Shown: positions 23,575 to 34,880 of the stretch, piece by piece | Position numbering within the stretch: position 1 is the stretch's first letter | Layout of the letters: every line of letters starts with the position of its first letter | Assembly: GCA_026826555.1 (NCBI GenBank) | Contig: JAKSZT010005175.1 | Coordinates: 3,989,889 to 4,053,888 of the forward strand | Reading direction: 5' to 3' | Length of the DNA: 64,000 nucleotides | Source: Tolypeutes matacus | Lineage: Eukaryota > Chordata > Mammalia > Cingulata > Chlamyphoridae | Translations under genes and position numbers: made by a program | Notes under the pieces: model-generated | Databases searched by the model: none | What the model was told of the DNA's origin: nothing | What the model saw: the letters and a program-made list of their open reading frames with translations, nothing else

Positions 23575-25490
23575 TGAGAGTGCTCTGGTCATGGGAATTA
23601 GAAGTAACATTTCTGAAGAACCAGGAAGGAGCTGTAAAATTAATAAAATTATTATTCAGTAAATTTTAATTGGAGACCTTCACCTATTCTTCTCATTGGA
23701 CAGGGCAGGCATAAAGGTGAAAAATGTATTTAGATATTATTACTGATAAGGAGGATTGAGATTGAAATAATGATTCTGTGATGGCCCCTAATTCCCTGAC
23801 AAGTAGGAGATATATTCTTCTGAGATGAGCCGAGAATTTGTGGGATAAAGATCACAGGAAATTGATACAAAATTTTAACATATGCTAAGAAGAATGTATA
23901 GAAGAAAGAACTGTCTAGAACAACCAGAAAATTTTTTTGATGAACCTTGAACACAGAGTTCATATTGATGTTCATAATTGTTTTTCATACTACTTTGAAT
24001 ATGATTGCACAGTTTTCTCAAGCATTACCTTCCATCTTTAGTTAAGGGGGGAAAAGCTAATGTATAAACTCATAACTTAAATACTTTAGTTGGTGTACTG
24101 TTTTACACTGAAGCAGAGAATGGCTCTAATTTGACTTGATTTTGTAATGATTGATGTTTACCCATTCTACACTATTATGGCATCAAGATAACCACAAAAG
24201 TTTATTCTAATCTGTTGTCATTACTATCTCTAGGTCTTTGTAAAGACAAAGTTAGTCAATGCATTAGTCAGTTTAAGCTGTATCTTTCTATGATAACAAA
24301 TGAATACTGAAATCTGAGTGGTTTAATAGATTCAATCTTATTTCCTGTTCAGGAAATTGAACCAAGGATTATAAAAGCCTCTAGGACATTTGTGCTTTTA
24401 GTAGTTACTCAGAAATTCATATTGCTCCCTCTATGTATTCCCACCACCTTAATGCTTTTCAGATTTTTGGCAGCAGGGAAAAAGAATGCTGGATCTGGAA
24501 CACTGGCTCCTAAATGGTTCATTCTGGGCATGGAACAAATCACTACTGTGATCTATTGACACAGTCCCACTTAACAAAATGGAGATAAAATTATGGTGAG
24601 AGCCCAGGGTACTTGTTGATCATCAAATGGGTTAAACACCATTGGGAAAGTTGGTTTATCCATTTGGAATGAATTCTTTATTAAACTGTTGGATATTAAT
24701 CTGTATGAAAAATATATTTAACAGAATATTTTGTCATTACTATGGAGTAATTTTTATTTATTTAGCTCTTACAATGATGGAAGTGAAGTCACTAAGATTG
24801 GCTGGATTCCTGCCTGGGTCCTAATCTGAATCCTCTTCTTTTATCTGGATCCTCTGATTAGAATAAGTGTCTACATCTCAAATAACTCCCCAATTCATTG
24901 TTCTGCAACTGGTTTGCAGTTGTTTTCTATTCAAATTTTAAAGTGTAGACTCCCTGTCTTGTTAATTCAGATATAATCAACTCTTTTTTTAACTTGTTTG
25001 TTCCAAACCAACTCCTGAAGGGCATGGAGTCAAGGCAGCCACAAGACCAAAGCACACACTCAGCACAGTGTCAGAACATGAGCTTTATTGGGACTTACAG
25101 GCAGGAGAGATTTTCTCTGGTGGTGGAGTTCCAGAGAATGAAGACAGCAGTCCACAAAGAGGTGGGAAAATGAGGGGCAATATATAGGGTCTGAGAACAA
25201 AGAAATTTCATAACAGAGTTTCTGCTAGGGTCACAGGAAGCACATAAGTGGGGTCTGGTGATGTTATTGTAGGAAGGAACTGTACAGCATAGAGAAAATT
25301 ACAGTCTACAATACCTTCTGTACATTGTATCCTTGTGAGGAGGTTTGTTACATTTTAACTTGTGCCCTGGGGCATGTAGGAGGCTGGGTACTGCAGACTG
25401 AGTTTCCCTTAGGGAGGGGCCCATGGACCACCACACATCTAATTTGTTCATATCAGCAAAGCACAAATTCATCCAATAAAACCTATTTTG
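23575..25490. repeat. Segmental duplication unit A', truncated
   Basis: 'gggaattagaagtaacattt' near 23595 and the following kilobase align with the leading flanks of units B (from about 30123) and C (from about 51185). The homology is interrupted by the LTR at 24998-25436, resumes at 'cagcaaagcacaaattcatc' near 25455 (compare 31505 and 53071), and stops at 25490 where an L1 begins. The receptor part of this copy is absent. Confidence 0.75.
24998..25436 (-). mobile_element. Solo LTR, class I ERV-like
   Basis: On the minus strand: a start near TGTGTGGTGGTCC, a TATA box in CCCTATATATTGCCCC (about 25180), a poly(A) signal CCCAATAAAGCTC (about 25080), then a GT-rich stretch. This U3-R-U5 order and ~430-bp length fit a gammaretrovirus-like LTR. 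No internal sequence remains, so it arose by LTR-LTR recombination. The edges are uncertain by about 10 bp. Confidence 0.75.
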
Positions 25491-26016
25491 GGAGAATTAT
25501 GCAAGATGATGGTAGAATACGGCGTTCTAAGAGTCAGCTTGACCTACAGTACAAATGGTAATCAACTGTAAGCTATCCAAATCATCCATTTAGGAGGCTC
25601 AGGAGACCAGAAGAGCATCCTGCAACATCCTTGGAAGAATGCAAGGAGGAGCCTACACATATGCATTGAAGATGCATGAGTAGAGCACTCCATGCTGCAG
25701 ACTCTGTTGCCCATCCCCCACTGGCAGTTCACGATGCCTCTGGACCTGTCCACTGCCTGGAGTTGGAAGCTCCATTTCCTAAATACAAGGGAGGAAGAGA
25801 TGGCCAGGCACTGACTTCAGCTACTGATCAGTAAATTTGACTAGTTAAAGTCCAATCTTAAACACAGCTGAAGTTTGAATCTGTCCAAGTCAGAAAGAGA
25901 CCTGTAGCCCCCATTTTTAACTCTACCCCCAGTGTGAGAGGAAGAGGGACTGATTGAAAATCAGTGATGGTAGGGACCAGCATTTATCCACCCAGGATAG
26001 ATTACTGCTTTAGTTT

Positions 26017-26730
26017 GGGCTCTGGCCCTATCCCCAGCAGGGAGGAAGGTGGGGGGATCTGCAGCAGCCACTCTGGGCAACTGCACTAAGTTTTGGCCCA
26101 CAAAAACTAGATTGTTCTGCACACCTGTGGCTCCATCCATGCCCTGTCAGGGCAGGAGGTGGGCAGTGCTTCAGCATCCTCTCCCGACAGCTGCAGTCAC
26201 CTTCAGCCTGCACTGCTTAAGGATTACCCACCCTGTGGCTCCATCCCCTTCCCCAACAGGGCAGGAAGGGGTGTGATGTTGTGACAGCCTCTTCAGGCAA
26301 CAACAGTAACTTTTGGAAGACAAGGACCAGATTGTTTTATATAGCTGTGACTCCATCCCTTCCCTTCGAAGGAGGGGTGTGGTTATGCTTCATTGGTCTA
26401 TCTGAACAATTGCAAGTCAGTTTTGGTTCATACAACTCAGTTTACTGTCCACAACTGTGGCTTCATCCCCACACCAGGGAGGGCAGGAAGGTGCATGGAT
26501 CTTCATCAGTCTCTCTGGCCAACTAGAGTTAATTTTGGCCTGCATGGCTTGGATTACCCCGCAGGGTTGCAGCTTTGTCTCCACACCTGGTAGGAGAGAA
26601 AGCAAGGGGAGCTTCATCATTTCCTGGGGCAATGCAGGCAGCTTCAGTCTCCAAGGCTTACAGTGCCACCAAACCGCTGGCTCCTACTCTGCCCCTAGCA
26701 AGGGAGAAAGGGCAAGAAACAGATGAATAA
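26017..26730 (+). repeat. L1 5' UTR tandem monomers, about 110 bp x 6-7
   Basis: A recurring block 'gtggctccatcc...cagggcagg' starts near 26021, 26126, 26232, 26344, 26454, 26563 and 26674, a spacing of 105-112 bp. Each block carries a GGGCAGGAAGG-like part and a 'ttttggcc..aca' part. The array is GC-rich against an AT-rich background. In mouse L1s, analogous monomers are the promoter; that role here is inference. Confidence 0.8.
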
Positions 26731-27182
26731 GAGCTGAGGAAATTCAGATTGGATAAACATGAGCTATTATAATGTTCTAAGATATTAATGAGTTGAATGA
26801 AATATCCAGGAGGCTGTAGCAAAAGCCAATCAAATAGAAAGTCTTATTCTAAAGAGAGAAACTGAGCCCAGAATAAATACATAAAGAAAATCAGATACTG
26901 AGACACCAAAAAAGAATACAGGCCATACTAAGAAGAAGAAGATATGGCCTAATTAAAAGAACAAACTAAACTTCCAGATGACACAAGAGAGTTAAGACAA
27001 CTAATCACAGATGTTCAAACAAATATCCTTAGTAAATTCAATGACATGGATGAAGAGATTAAAATTATTAAGAAGATGATGGGTAAGCACAAAGAAAAAT
27101 TTGAAAACATACATAGAAAAATACCAGATCTTATGGGAATGAAAGGCACAATAAATGAAATTAAAAATACACTGGAGATTAT

Positions 27183-27710
27183 GGCTGAAATGAGTCATCT
27201 TGAAAGATTGTTAGTTGGAGGACAGCTGGAGGATAAAATAGGGAATGCATAACAATGATTTTGGCAATAGATGAGGACTGTGGTTAATAATATAAATACA
27301 GAAATGTTCTTCTACTACAAGAGGTTAAGAATATGGTGATTCATGGGAAAATATAGTGTAATTTATAGATTATACTTAACAACAACATTGTAATGTTTTT
27401 TGTAGCAAAGTTGATACTATAGTAATGCTAAAGGTAAAAAAAAAAGGATATGGTGTTTGGTTTGTGAGATATGATTAAGTATTTCTTTCTCTTCATTTTT
27501 TTCATTAATAAGGAGATTTTGACTATGTCACATAACTAATCTGTTATTAGTATAGGTATCTTACTGGAGCCTAGGGAAACATTTGATTTAGTTGGAATTA
27601 AATGAGATAAAAGTGCCTGAACATAACTTTTTAGGAGTAATGCTTCCATAACTTGTTGAACAGCCTTTTTTGTTATTATCATTTTTGAATTTGAAATAAA
27701 ATTTGAAAAA
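27183..27710 (+). mobile_element. Retroposed insertion of unknown source
   Basis: A 528-bp insert in L1 ORF1, ending with AATAAA then a poly(A) run. It is flanked by 20-bp direct repeats (27163-27182 and 27711-27730) that match at 17 of 20 positions. The target reads TT/AAAAATAC, the L1 endonuclease preference, so L1 machinery made it. Its source could be an L1 3' UTR subfamily or a cellular transcript; I do not recognise it. Confidence 0.65.
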
Positions 27711-28130
27711 AAAAATACAATGGAGCATATAACCGCAGCTTTGAAGAAGCAGAAGAAAGATCTCTGATCTTGAAGATAACACCACTGAAAGAAAATACAC
27801 AAAAGAACAGATAAAAAAAGAATGGAAAATTGAACAGAGTCCTAGGGAACTAAATCACAGAAGAGATGTGCACAAATATATGTCATGGGTGTCCCAAAAG
27901 GAGAAGATAAAAGAAAACGGGCACATTGAATATTTGAGGATATGGTAAAAAAATTTCCCAACTCTTTTGAAGGACATAGATATGCATCTCAAAGAAGCGT
28001 ATGAACTCCAATCTAAATAAATCTCAAGAGACCTACTCCAAGACACATACTAATCAGAATGCCAAATACCAAAGATAAAGAGAATTTCTAAAGCAATTCA
28101 TCACATACAAGAGATGTCCAACAAGACTAT

Positions 28131-28594
28131 GTGCAGGAAACCATCCTGCAAAGTCTTTGGGGGATCTGTCCAGGATAGCCTGTGTTGGTGCAAAGAATTA
28201 CTCTGGACACTGAGGTTGGGAGAGGCAAAGGGGAGAACAGCTAAAGGAGCTATTCTCCTTTGCAGATTCCCATCACAGTTTTTATTCTCTATTCACAAAG
28301 CACACAGTCATTCTGTAAGTGCAGGGGCTCAGAAAGTTCTGGGCTGTGCAGGGGATAATGGAGAGCCAGAAAGCCCCAACTAAGTAACAGAGCAAAGCAA
28401 AAATGTTCCTACTGTTTTCAGCAGGAACTGATAGCAGCAGTTTTCTGCCTGTACAGCAGTAGTCTGTGTGCACAGTAAAGCAGGCCCTAAATGATTTCAA
28501 AGATGTTTTAACCAAACAGCTCCCAACATCTTAGTGTGCAGCTTCAAAATCTCTTAAAGATGTTTCAACCAAAGATTTCCCACAACTGCATACC
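28131..28594 (-). mobile_element. Solo LTR, possibly class II ERV
   Basis: It interrupts L1 ORF1. On the minus strand a TGTTGGGAGCTG-type start, an AATAAAAACTG poly(A) signal (about 28284) and the end GTTTCCTGCACA are readable. The start region is present twice in tandem (28490-28535 and 28545-28594, both with 'aagatgttt.aaccaaa'). The class is inferred from the start motif only. Confidence 0.6.
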
Positions 28595-28929
28595 AATTTC
28601 ACATAAAAAACATAGAGGCAAGAAGGCAATGGTATGATATATTTAAGATTCTGGGAAAAAAAAAAAAAACTGCCAGACAAGAATCTTATATCATGCAAGA
28701 TTTTCTTTCTAAAATGAAAACAAGTTTAGAATATTCACAGATAAACAGAAACTGAGAGAGTTAGTCACCAAAGAACAGCCTTGGAGGAAATACTAAAGAG
28801 AGTACTTCAGCCTGAAAGAAAACCCAGAAGAGAGACACTTGGAGGAGTCTAGAAATGAATACTATCAGTAAAAGTAACTAAAAGTGTAAAAGGAGTGGTG
28901 AGAATAAGATATGACAGATAAAACCCAAA

Positions 28930-30070
28930 GGTCAAAGTGGGGGAAGTAAGAACTGCCTTTACAATAATAACATTGAATGTCAATGGAGTAAAATCACCAA
29001 TCAGAAGACACAGATTGGCATAATGGATAAGAAAATATGAACCATCTACATGCTGTCTTCAAGAGACTCACCATAGACTGAAGGATATAAAGAGATTGAA
29101 AGTTAAATGCTGGCAAAAGATATTCCGTCATAAAATAGAAAGAAAAAAAAAGATATTCCATGAATGCATTAAACATAAGAAAGCTAGAGCAGCTATACTT
29201 ATATCGGATAAAATACATGTCAAAAGCAAAGCTGTTATTAGAGACAAGGAAGGACAGTATATATTAATAAAAAGGGCAATCAACCAGGAAGAGATAACAA
29301 TTATAAATATTGTTATCTAACCAGGGTGCCCCCAAATTGCATAAGGCAAACCCTGGCAAACTGAGGGAAAAATAGATGTCTCTACAGTAATGGTTGGAGA
29401 CTTCAATACACCACTCTCATCATTGGATAGATCATCTGGGCAGAGGATCAATAAGGAAATGAGAGCTTGAGTAATATGTAACTGAACTAAACCTAATAAA
29501 GATAAAGACCACTAAGCCCCAAAATAGCATGATATACATTCTTCTCAAGGGCTCATGGATCTTTCTCCATGATAGACCATATGTTGGGTCACAAAACAGA
29601 TCTCAATATATTTTAAATGATTGAAATTATACTAAACACTTTATTGGATCTTAAGGAAATCAAGCTGGAAATCAAACAAAGGCAGAAAAATGGAAAATTC
29701 ACAAATATAGAGAGAGTAAATAACACTCTTAAATAATCAGTTGGTCAAAGAAGAAATTATAAGTGAAAAAAGTAAATACCTCAAGATGAGTAAAAAGAAA
29801 AACACAACACATCACAAACAATAGGATGCAATGAAGGCAGGGCTGAGAGGGAAATTTGTAGTTCTCAATGTATATATTAAAAAAGAAGAAAGAGCTAAAA
29901 TCATTACCTAACTACTCAGCTAGAGGAACTAGAAAAAGAACAGAAAACCAATCCCAAAACCAAGAAGAAGGAATGAAATAACAAAGATCAGAGCAGAAAT
30001 AAAAGAAATTGAGAACAACAACAAAAAATCAACAGAGACAAATCAACAAAATTGACAAACCTTTAGCCCT
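28930..30070 (+). pseudogene. L1 ORF2 pseudogene, endonuclease part only
   Basis: The opening reads RTAFTIITLNVNGVKSP-like, and VGDFNTPLSSLDRSS near 29390 is the endonuclease signature. Stops and frameshifts are frequent. The sequence ends before any reverse-transcriptase motif, at the junction with other DNA at 30070. Confidence 0.75.
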
Positions 30071-30072
30071 AC

Positions 30073-30122
30073 CATGATTTCTTAACCTTTTTTGTTCCAT
30101 GAACACTTTTGCCAGTGAGGTG
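30073..30122. mobile_element. hAT-like MITE end fragment at a junction
   Basis: 'atttcttaaccttttttgtt' and the next 25 bases match the left end of the element at 11651. Only about 50 bp are present, between a truncated L1 and the first readable base of unit B. Confidence 0.6.
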
Positions 30123-32276
30123 GGATGTGTTATTGTAGGACCTAGAACTAATATACTGAAGAGACAGGTAGCAGTTATATGTAGAACACACAGAAACATG
30201 TTGAAATTAAATAGGAGACATTATACATATTTTCATTGTTGGTACAGGAAGGCATAAAAGTGAAACTTTTATAGCTATAACTATTGATGAGGATGCTTGA
30301 GGTTGAAATGGTTCTTAAATTTTCTGACAAGTACAAGGTATAAGTTTCTTCTGAGCTGAAAGAAAAATTTGTGTGATGTGGATTAGAGGAAATTGGTGAA
30401 AATTGTAACAACTGCTAAGAAGAATGTGTAGAAGATGACTGGCTAGAATCTAGAAAATTTGCTCAAAAATCATTGAAGAACAAGTTCACCCTGGGGTTTA
30501 TAACTCTTGTAGTCACCTTCTATTTATTTTACAATTGTATAATTGTCTTCAGCATTGTCTTACAATTAGGAAAAGGGAGAAAAGATGGTGTTAAAATTTG
30601 TGTTTAAAATACTTCTGCTAGAGTAAATAGTTACACAGAAGCACAAAAAGGTTTCATTTGACTTGATGTGTATGGGCTGCTATTTATTCATAGTGCATTC
30701 TGAGAATCTAGAATATTGCAAAAGTTATACTGATCTAATCTCTTTTAACTTAAAATTCTTTGTGAAGATAGTCAATGCATTAGTGAAGATAAGCAGCATA
30801 TTGATATTGTAACACATGAATCATGACCTCTCTGTGACTTAACATGTAAATTTTATTTTTGTTCAGGTAAAATCCACTGTGGGTTAGTGTACCATGAAGG
30901 ACATTTGTATGGCATGTAGTCACCCAGAAATCCAGTATTCCAATGTCCTCTTAGTGATCATAATGTGCTATGCCAGGCCTCCTGCAATAAGGAAAACTGA
31001 GCCTGCATACTAGCACACTGACTCCTAAATGTTTCAGCCTGAATGCAACATACATCACTTCTGCGAACTAGTCACATGTCCCTTCTTAAGCACAAAGTAG
31101 AGGAACATATGTTTGGAGCACATGGCTATTTGGTGATAAGTAAATGGATTGAACACACTGAGAAAAAAATGATTGCTTATTTGGAATGAACTACTAACTC
31201 TAGCATATCAATACATGAGACCTAAATATATATATAAATAATCATGAAAACCAGCCATGGCTGTGGAGTAATTTTGGTTAATAGTTCTCTTTCAAAGATA
31301 GAAGGGACATGACTCAGATGCACAGCACATCTACCTTGGTCCTAATCTGGGTTCTCTTCTTTTATTTGGGTTCTTTCTTTTAGAATTGAAGTGCACATGG
31401 CTGTATCTCAAGTGCTGTGCAATTGGTCTACAAACTTGAATGTGCAGACATTCTGCCTGCACATAAACTCTCTCTTTTGTTCTAGTTACTAATGTTCCTA
31501 TTATCTAAAGCTCAAAGCCATCCAGTAAAATATATTTTGTAGATAAAGTGTGGTGTGGATGTTTTTAATGGAAAAAAAATTTCCCCATATATAGTCTATA
31601 TAGTATATCATGTGCAAGTTAGCTTTATGTCTGTACCAAAAGAATATAATAGCCATTCTCAGCTTAAGGCAGTAAAAATAATTACTCTTGGCATAGCCCA
31701 AATTAAAATGCAAATGTCCTCTGTGGGTTGTGCAACACAAAAGCATCAAGTTTGGGAAGAGAGTTGCCTTATAGCTTTCTCTCATTTTTCCAAGGACATT
31801 CATTTCTGGTTGATGCTGATATCTCACATTATTAAGGCTACTCTGAGTTTAGCAGCTGGAATTACATCTATTCATTTGCAAGAAAATTCTTAGCCATAAA
31901 CCTTTTTATATATTTTAATTAACTGGGTTATTACTTACATATCCTATATGAGAAGTGTAGATAATTTTTCTACAGAATATATAATGAAAAGAATTTTCAG
32001 AACTGAGTATTTTATGTCAATTAGCCATGTCTCATTGATCAATCATTTGCACATGCATAGGAATTTCTAATTGGAAAGGATTTCAGTTACCTTTTAATTA
32101 AATATTGATATATTTTTAAAGGGGAACCATATAAGATTCCACATGACAAGGGGATAAATATACTTATAACAGCATACACTGACTGCATAATCCATTAACT
32201 TCTGAATTACCCATGCTTGATATTACTATGTGAATTTTTCATTCTTTTGTCTATTTACATGATTTGTTACATGAAA

Positions 32277-33122
32277 TCATGTCCTCATCATCATTTTCAC
32301 CTCTGCATTTCAAAGTGTGTAGATTAAAGGATTTAACGTGGGTGTTATCATGTTGTAAAATACTGCCACTACTTTATCAATGGGGGAGGTGCTCATGGGC
32401 CAAAGGTACACAAATATACAGGGCATGAATGATAAGACAACCACAGTAATATGTGAGACACAGGGGGAGAAAGCCTTCAATCATCCCACAGAACTGTGAG
32501 ATTTCAGGGAGCAAAGGATGAAGACATAGTGGTAATAAGAATAGAAAAATGGAGCAAACACATGAACCTACTGTTGGTGGCAACAAAAGGTCTAATGATG
32601 TGAGTGTCAGTGCAGGAGAGTTTCAGCAGAGGGTAAACATCACAAAAGAAATGGTCAGTGATATTCTGTCCACAGAAGGGCAACCAAACAATGAAAAGGA
32701 TTTGAATTAGAGCATGAAGAAATCCCCCAACCCAGGACAAGGCCTAGTACAGAGGACTGCAAATGGCCATATAGTGGTCATAGGCCATCACTGAGAGCAA
32801 GATAATCTCAGCTCCACCTATGACATGCTTTACAAATAGCTGATTCATGCACCCAATGAAGGAGATAGTTTTTTTCTCAGCAAGTATGTCAAATATCATT
32901 TTTGTGACTCTGTTAGAACAGAAGGAGCCATCTTGAAATAATACAAAATTATATAAGGGAGCCCAGAGATGGGCTGCTGGCAATTGTTACTATGATGAGT
33001 GGGTTGCCTGCCATGGTGAGAAAGTACATGGTTATAAACACAACACACAGGAGATTCTCCACATCTGGATTCTGTGTCACACCAAGCAAGATGAATTCTG
33101 TCACATTTTTCACTTGCTCCAT
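32277..33122 (-). pseudogene. Olfactory receptor pseudogene, OR4C-like (unit B)
   Basis: The ATG at 33120-33122 opens MEQVKNVTEFILLG. Other landmarks are IGCMNQLFVKH, GGAEIILLSVMAYDHYMAIC near 32785, CDVYPLLKLSCTDTHI near 32630, and a C-terminus reading NPLIYTL, stop, NAEVK (TGA at 32310-32312 in place of the usual arginine). Breaks: a short deletion after TM2 near 32950 that removes most of the SPMYFFLSFLSF block, other frameshifts, and that TGA. Final stop TGA at 32277-32279. Most of loop 2 and TM5 is still readable, but the chain is interrupted in several frames, so it is non-functional. OR4C-like is by resemblance only. Confidence 0.9.
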
Positions 33123-34689
33123 AATCCAGTTTTATTTTTGGCAATTGATATATCTGCAAATGTCATGTGGATTATAATGTTGGTAGATCAATTTTGATCA
33201 AGACAATAATATATTTCTCAGATAATTTTTTTCTTTTAAGATTGGTGGTAACACAAGCAGACAAACCTTAGACTTAAAGTAAAACTATATTTTTAATCAT
33301 ATACAGTATTGAATACATAGCCACATTGTACACACACACACATGCACACAAGCACAGTTTATGGCTGTTTTCATGCAACACACATTTCATGCAGTCATAT
33401 ATGGGTGAGTACTCTCCTATTTAGCCACAGGGTTTCCTCACAAAGAAAAAGGAGAATAAATAAGAAGACACATAAGGACAAGGAAAGGCTTGAATTCATG
33501 AGTGTCTGCCTCCCTGTGTTTCTTTTCAAGTCATTCAGGCTGATGAGTCTAAACTTATCATCTTAGCTTTTTTAGTTTTATCTTGTTTTAGGCTATCAAA
33601 CATCAGGTGAGTTCTATATAAAATTAGGGGCAATATAATCACATTTCAGACATAACTGAACTGGGTGAACTTGAGGCTGCAGGAAAATATACATGGCAGT
33701 TATATTTGTGAGCTCATGCATCATTGAAACAGAACTGCATAAGAGTATCATAGATTCCTTATCAAACAACTGTCCAAGAATGATGTCTTGAAGAGGATAA
33801 AAGAGTCAGCTTGATGCCATGCAATATTCATCAAATTTATTTGTAACTTTAGTAGTTATGTTTGGGGAAACTTTTGTCATAATAAACTTCATGGCATTTT
33901 GCAATTGAACACTTAATTTAAGGAAGTTATGAAACATATTCAGGGCCTGTTCAGAAAATAGATTTTTTTAATATTAGAGCATAAAAACACCATAATTAAT
34001 TGGTCAGAGCATGTAGTTAGGATAGATAAAATATATTTATATTTTGTTTTCACTAATAAGTAGTGGTGTGATATTGTGTTATGGGCCTTAGTCTTATTGA
34101 GCCCAGACATTTTCATATATAATGTAAAATAACAAATGACATAGAGGAATTGATGACATTACTATTTCTTATATCAGAGTTTGTATCCTAAAGGCAAAAA
34201 TACAGTTTTCTATACATCTCCAAATGATTATTAAAATATCCAAAAAGAAAAAAGCACATATCTTAATTCTTATGACTGAAATAATTCTTTGTCATAATAT
34301 TAAGAGAAAAATAAATGAACTCTGAATGTATATATATGAAATAAGTACTCACAGAAAGATGTTTGAAAAATCAACAAACTTTATTCAGAAAATTTTGCAT
34401 AAAGAAATCAGTATAGCAGGCAATAGAAAAATATTAGACTTAATAAATAAATTCAAAAGCATATTGGCATTTAAAGATACTCTTAAAGGTGATGAATATT
34501 AATAAGCTCAATTGGAAGCATGTTAGGTCAGATCCTGAAAGATCATTTAAATTAACAATATTTTAAAAACTGTTACTTATGTTTCAGTGATGGTAATAGA
34601 ATTTGTTCAGCCACTGGTAGGTATTTATCAAAACAATATAAGTTTTGCCTATTTTATGTTAATAGGGTAAAAACTAACAAGAAAGCATA

Positions 34690-34880
34690 GAACTGTATCA
34701 TAATAAAACATGGAATATAGTTAATAGCATAATTATAATAATAATCTTTCATCAGTTGTAACAAATGTACCACAGTAATGCAAAGTGTTAATAACAGGAA
34801 GTGGTCATACTGGAACTTTGTATTTTCTGCATGATTTTTATGTAAATGTACAATTTCTCTAATTAAAAAAAAGCATAAAA
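34690..34880 (+). mobile_element. L1 3' end fragment shared with unit C
   Basis: 'atagttaatagcataattat' through 'caatttctctaattaaaaaa' is an old-L1-type 3' end. Unit C has it at about 55985-56165; the matching place in unit A (about 7860-7900) does not. Confidence 0.65.

Larger units (their letters stand above)
26935..28830 (+). pseudogene. L1 ORF1 pseudogene, split twice
   Basis: The coiled-coil segment (DEEIKIIKKMMGKHKEKFENIHRKI) lies at 27046-27182. After the insertion at 27183-27710 the frame wording resumes (about 27731), with an RNA-recognition part near 27880-28020. The LTR at 28131-28594 then splits the C-terminal domain, which resumes at 'gaggcaagaaggcaatggta' near 28614 and ends near 28830. 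Independent of the insertions, several stops and frameshifts are present. Confidence 0.7.
25491..30070 (+). mobile_element. Second L1, 5' portion only, with two nested insertions
   Basis: It begins GGAGAATTATGCAAGATGATGG at the break in unit A' homology. It has a 5' UTR unrelated to that of the first L1, a monomer array (26017-26730), a broken ORF1 and the first ~1.1 kb of ORF2. It is cut off at about 30070, where different sequence begins, with no 3' UTR or tail. About 3.6 kb of L1 sequence remains after removing the insertions at 27183-27710 and 28131-28594. Confidence 0.85.

Noticed and set aside
26049..26526. Overlapping open frames on both strands near 26.0-26.7 kb
   Set aside because: They follow the GC-rich tandem monomers of the L1 5' UTR, which remove stops in several frames at once.
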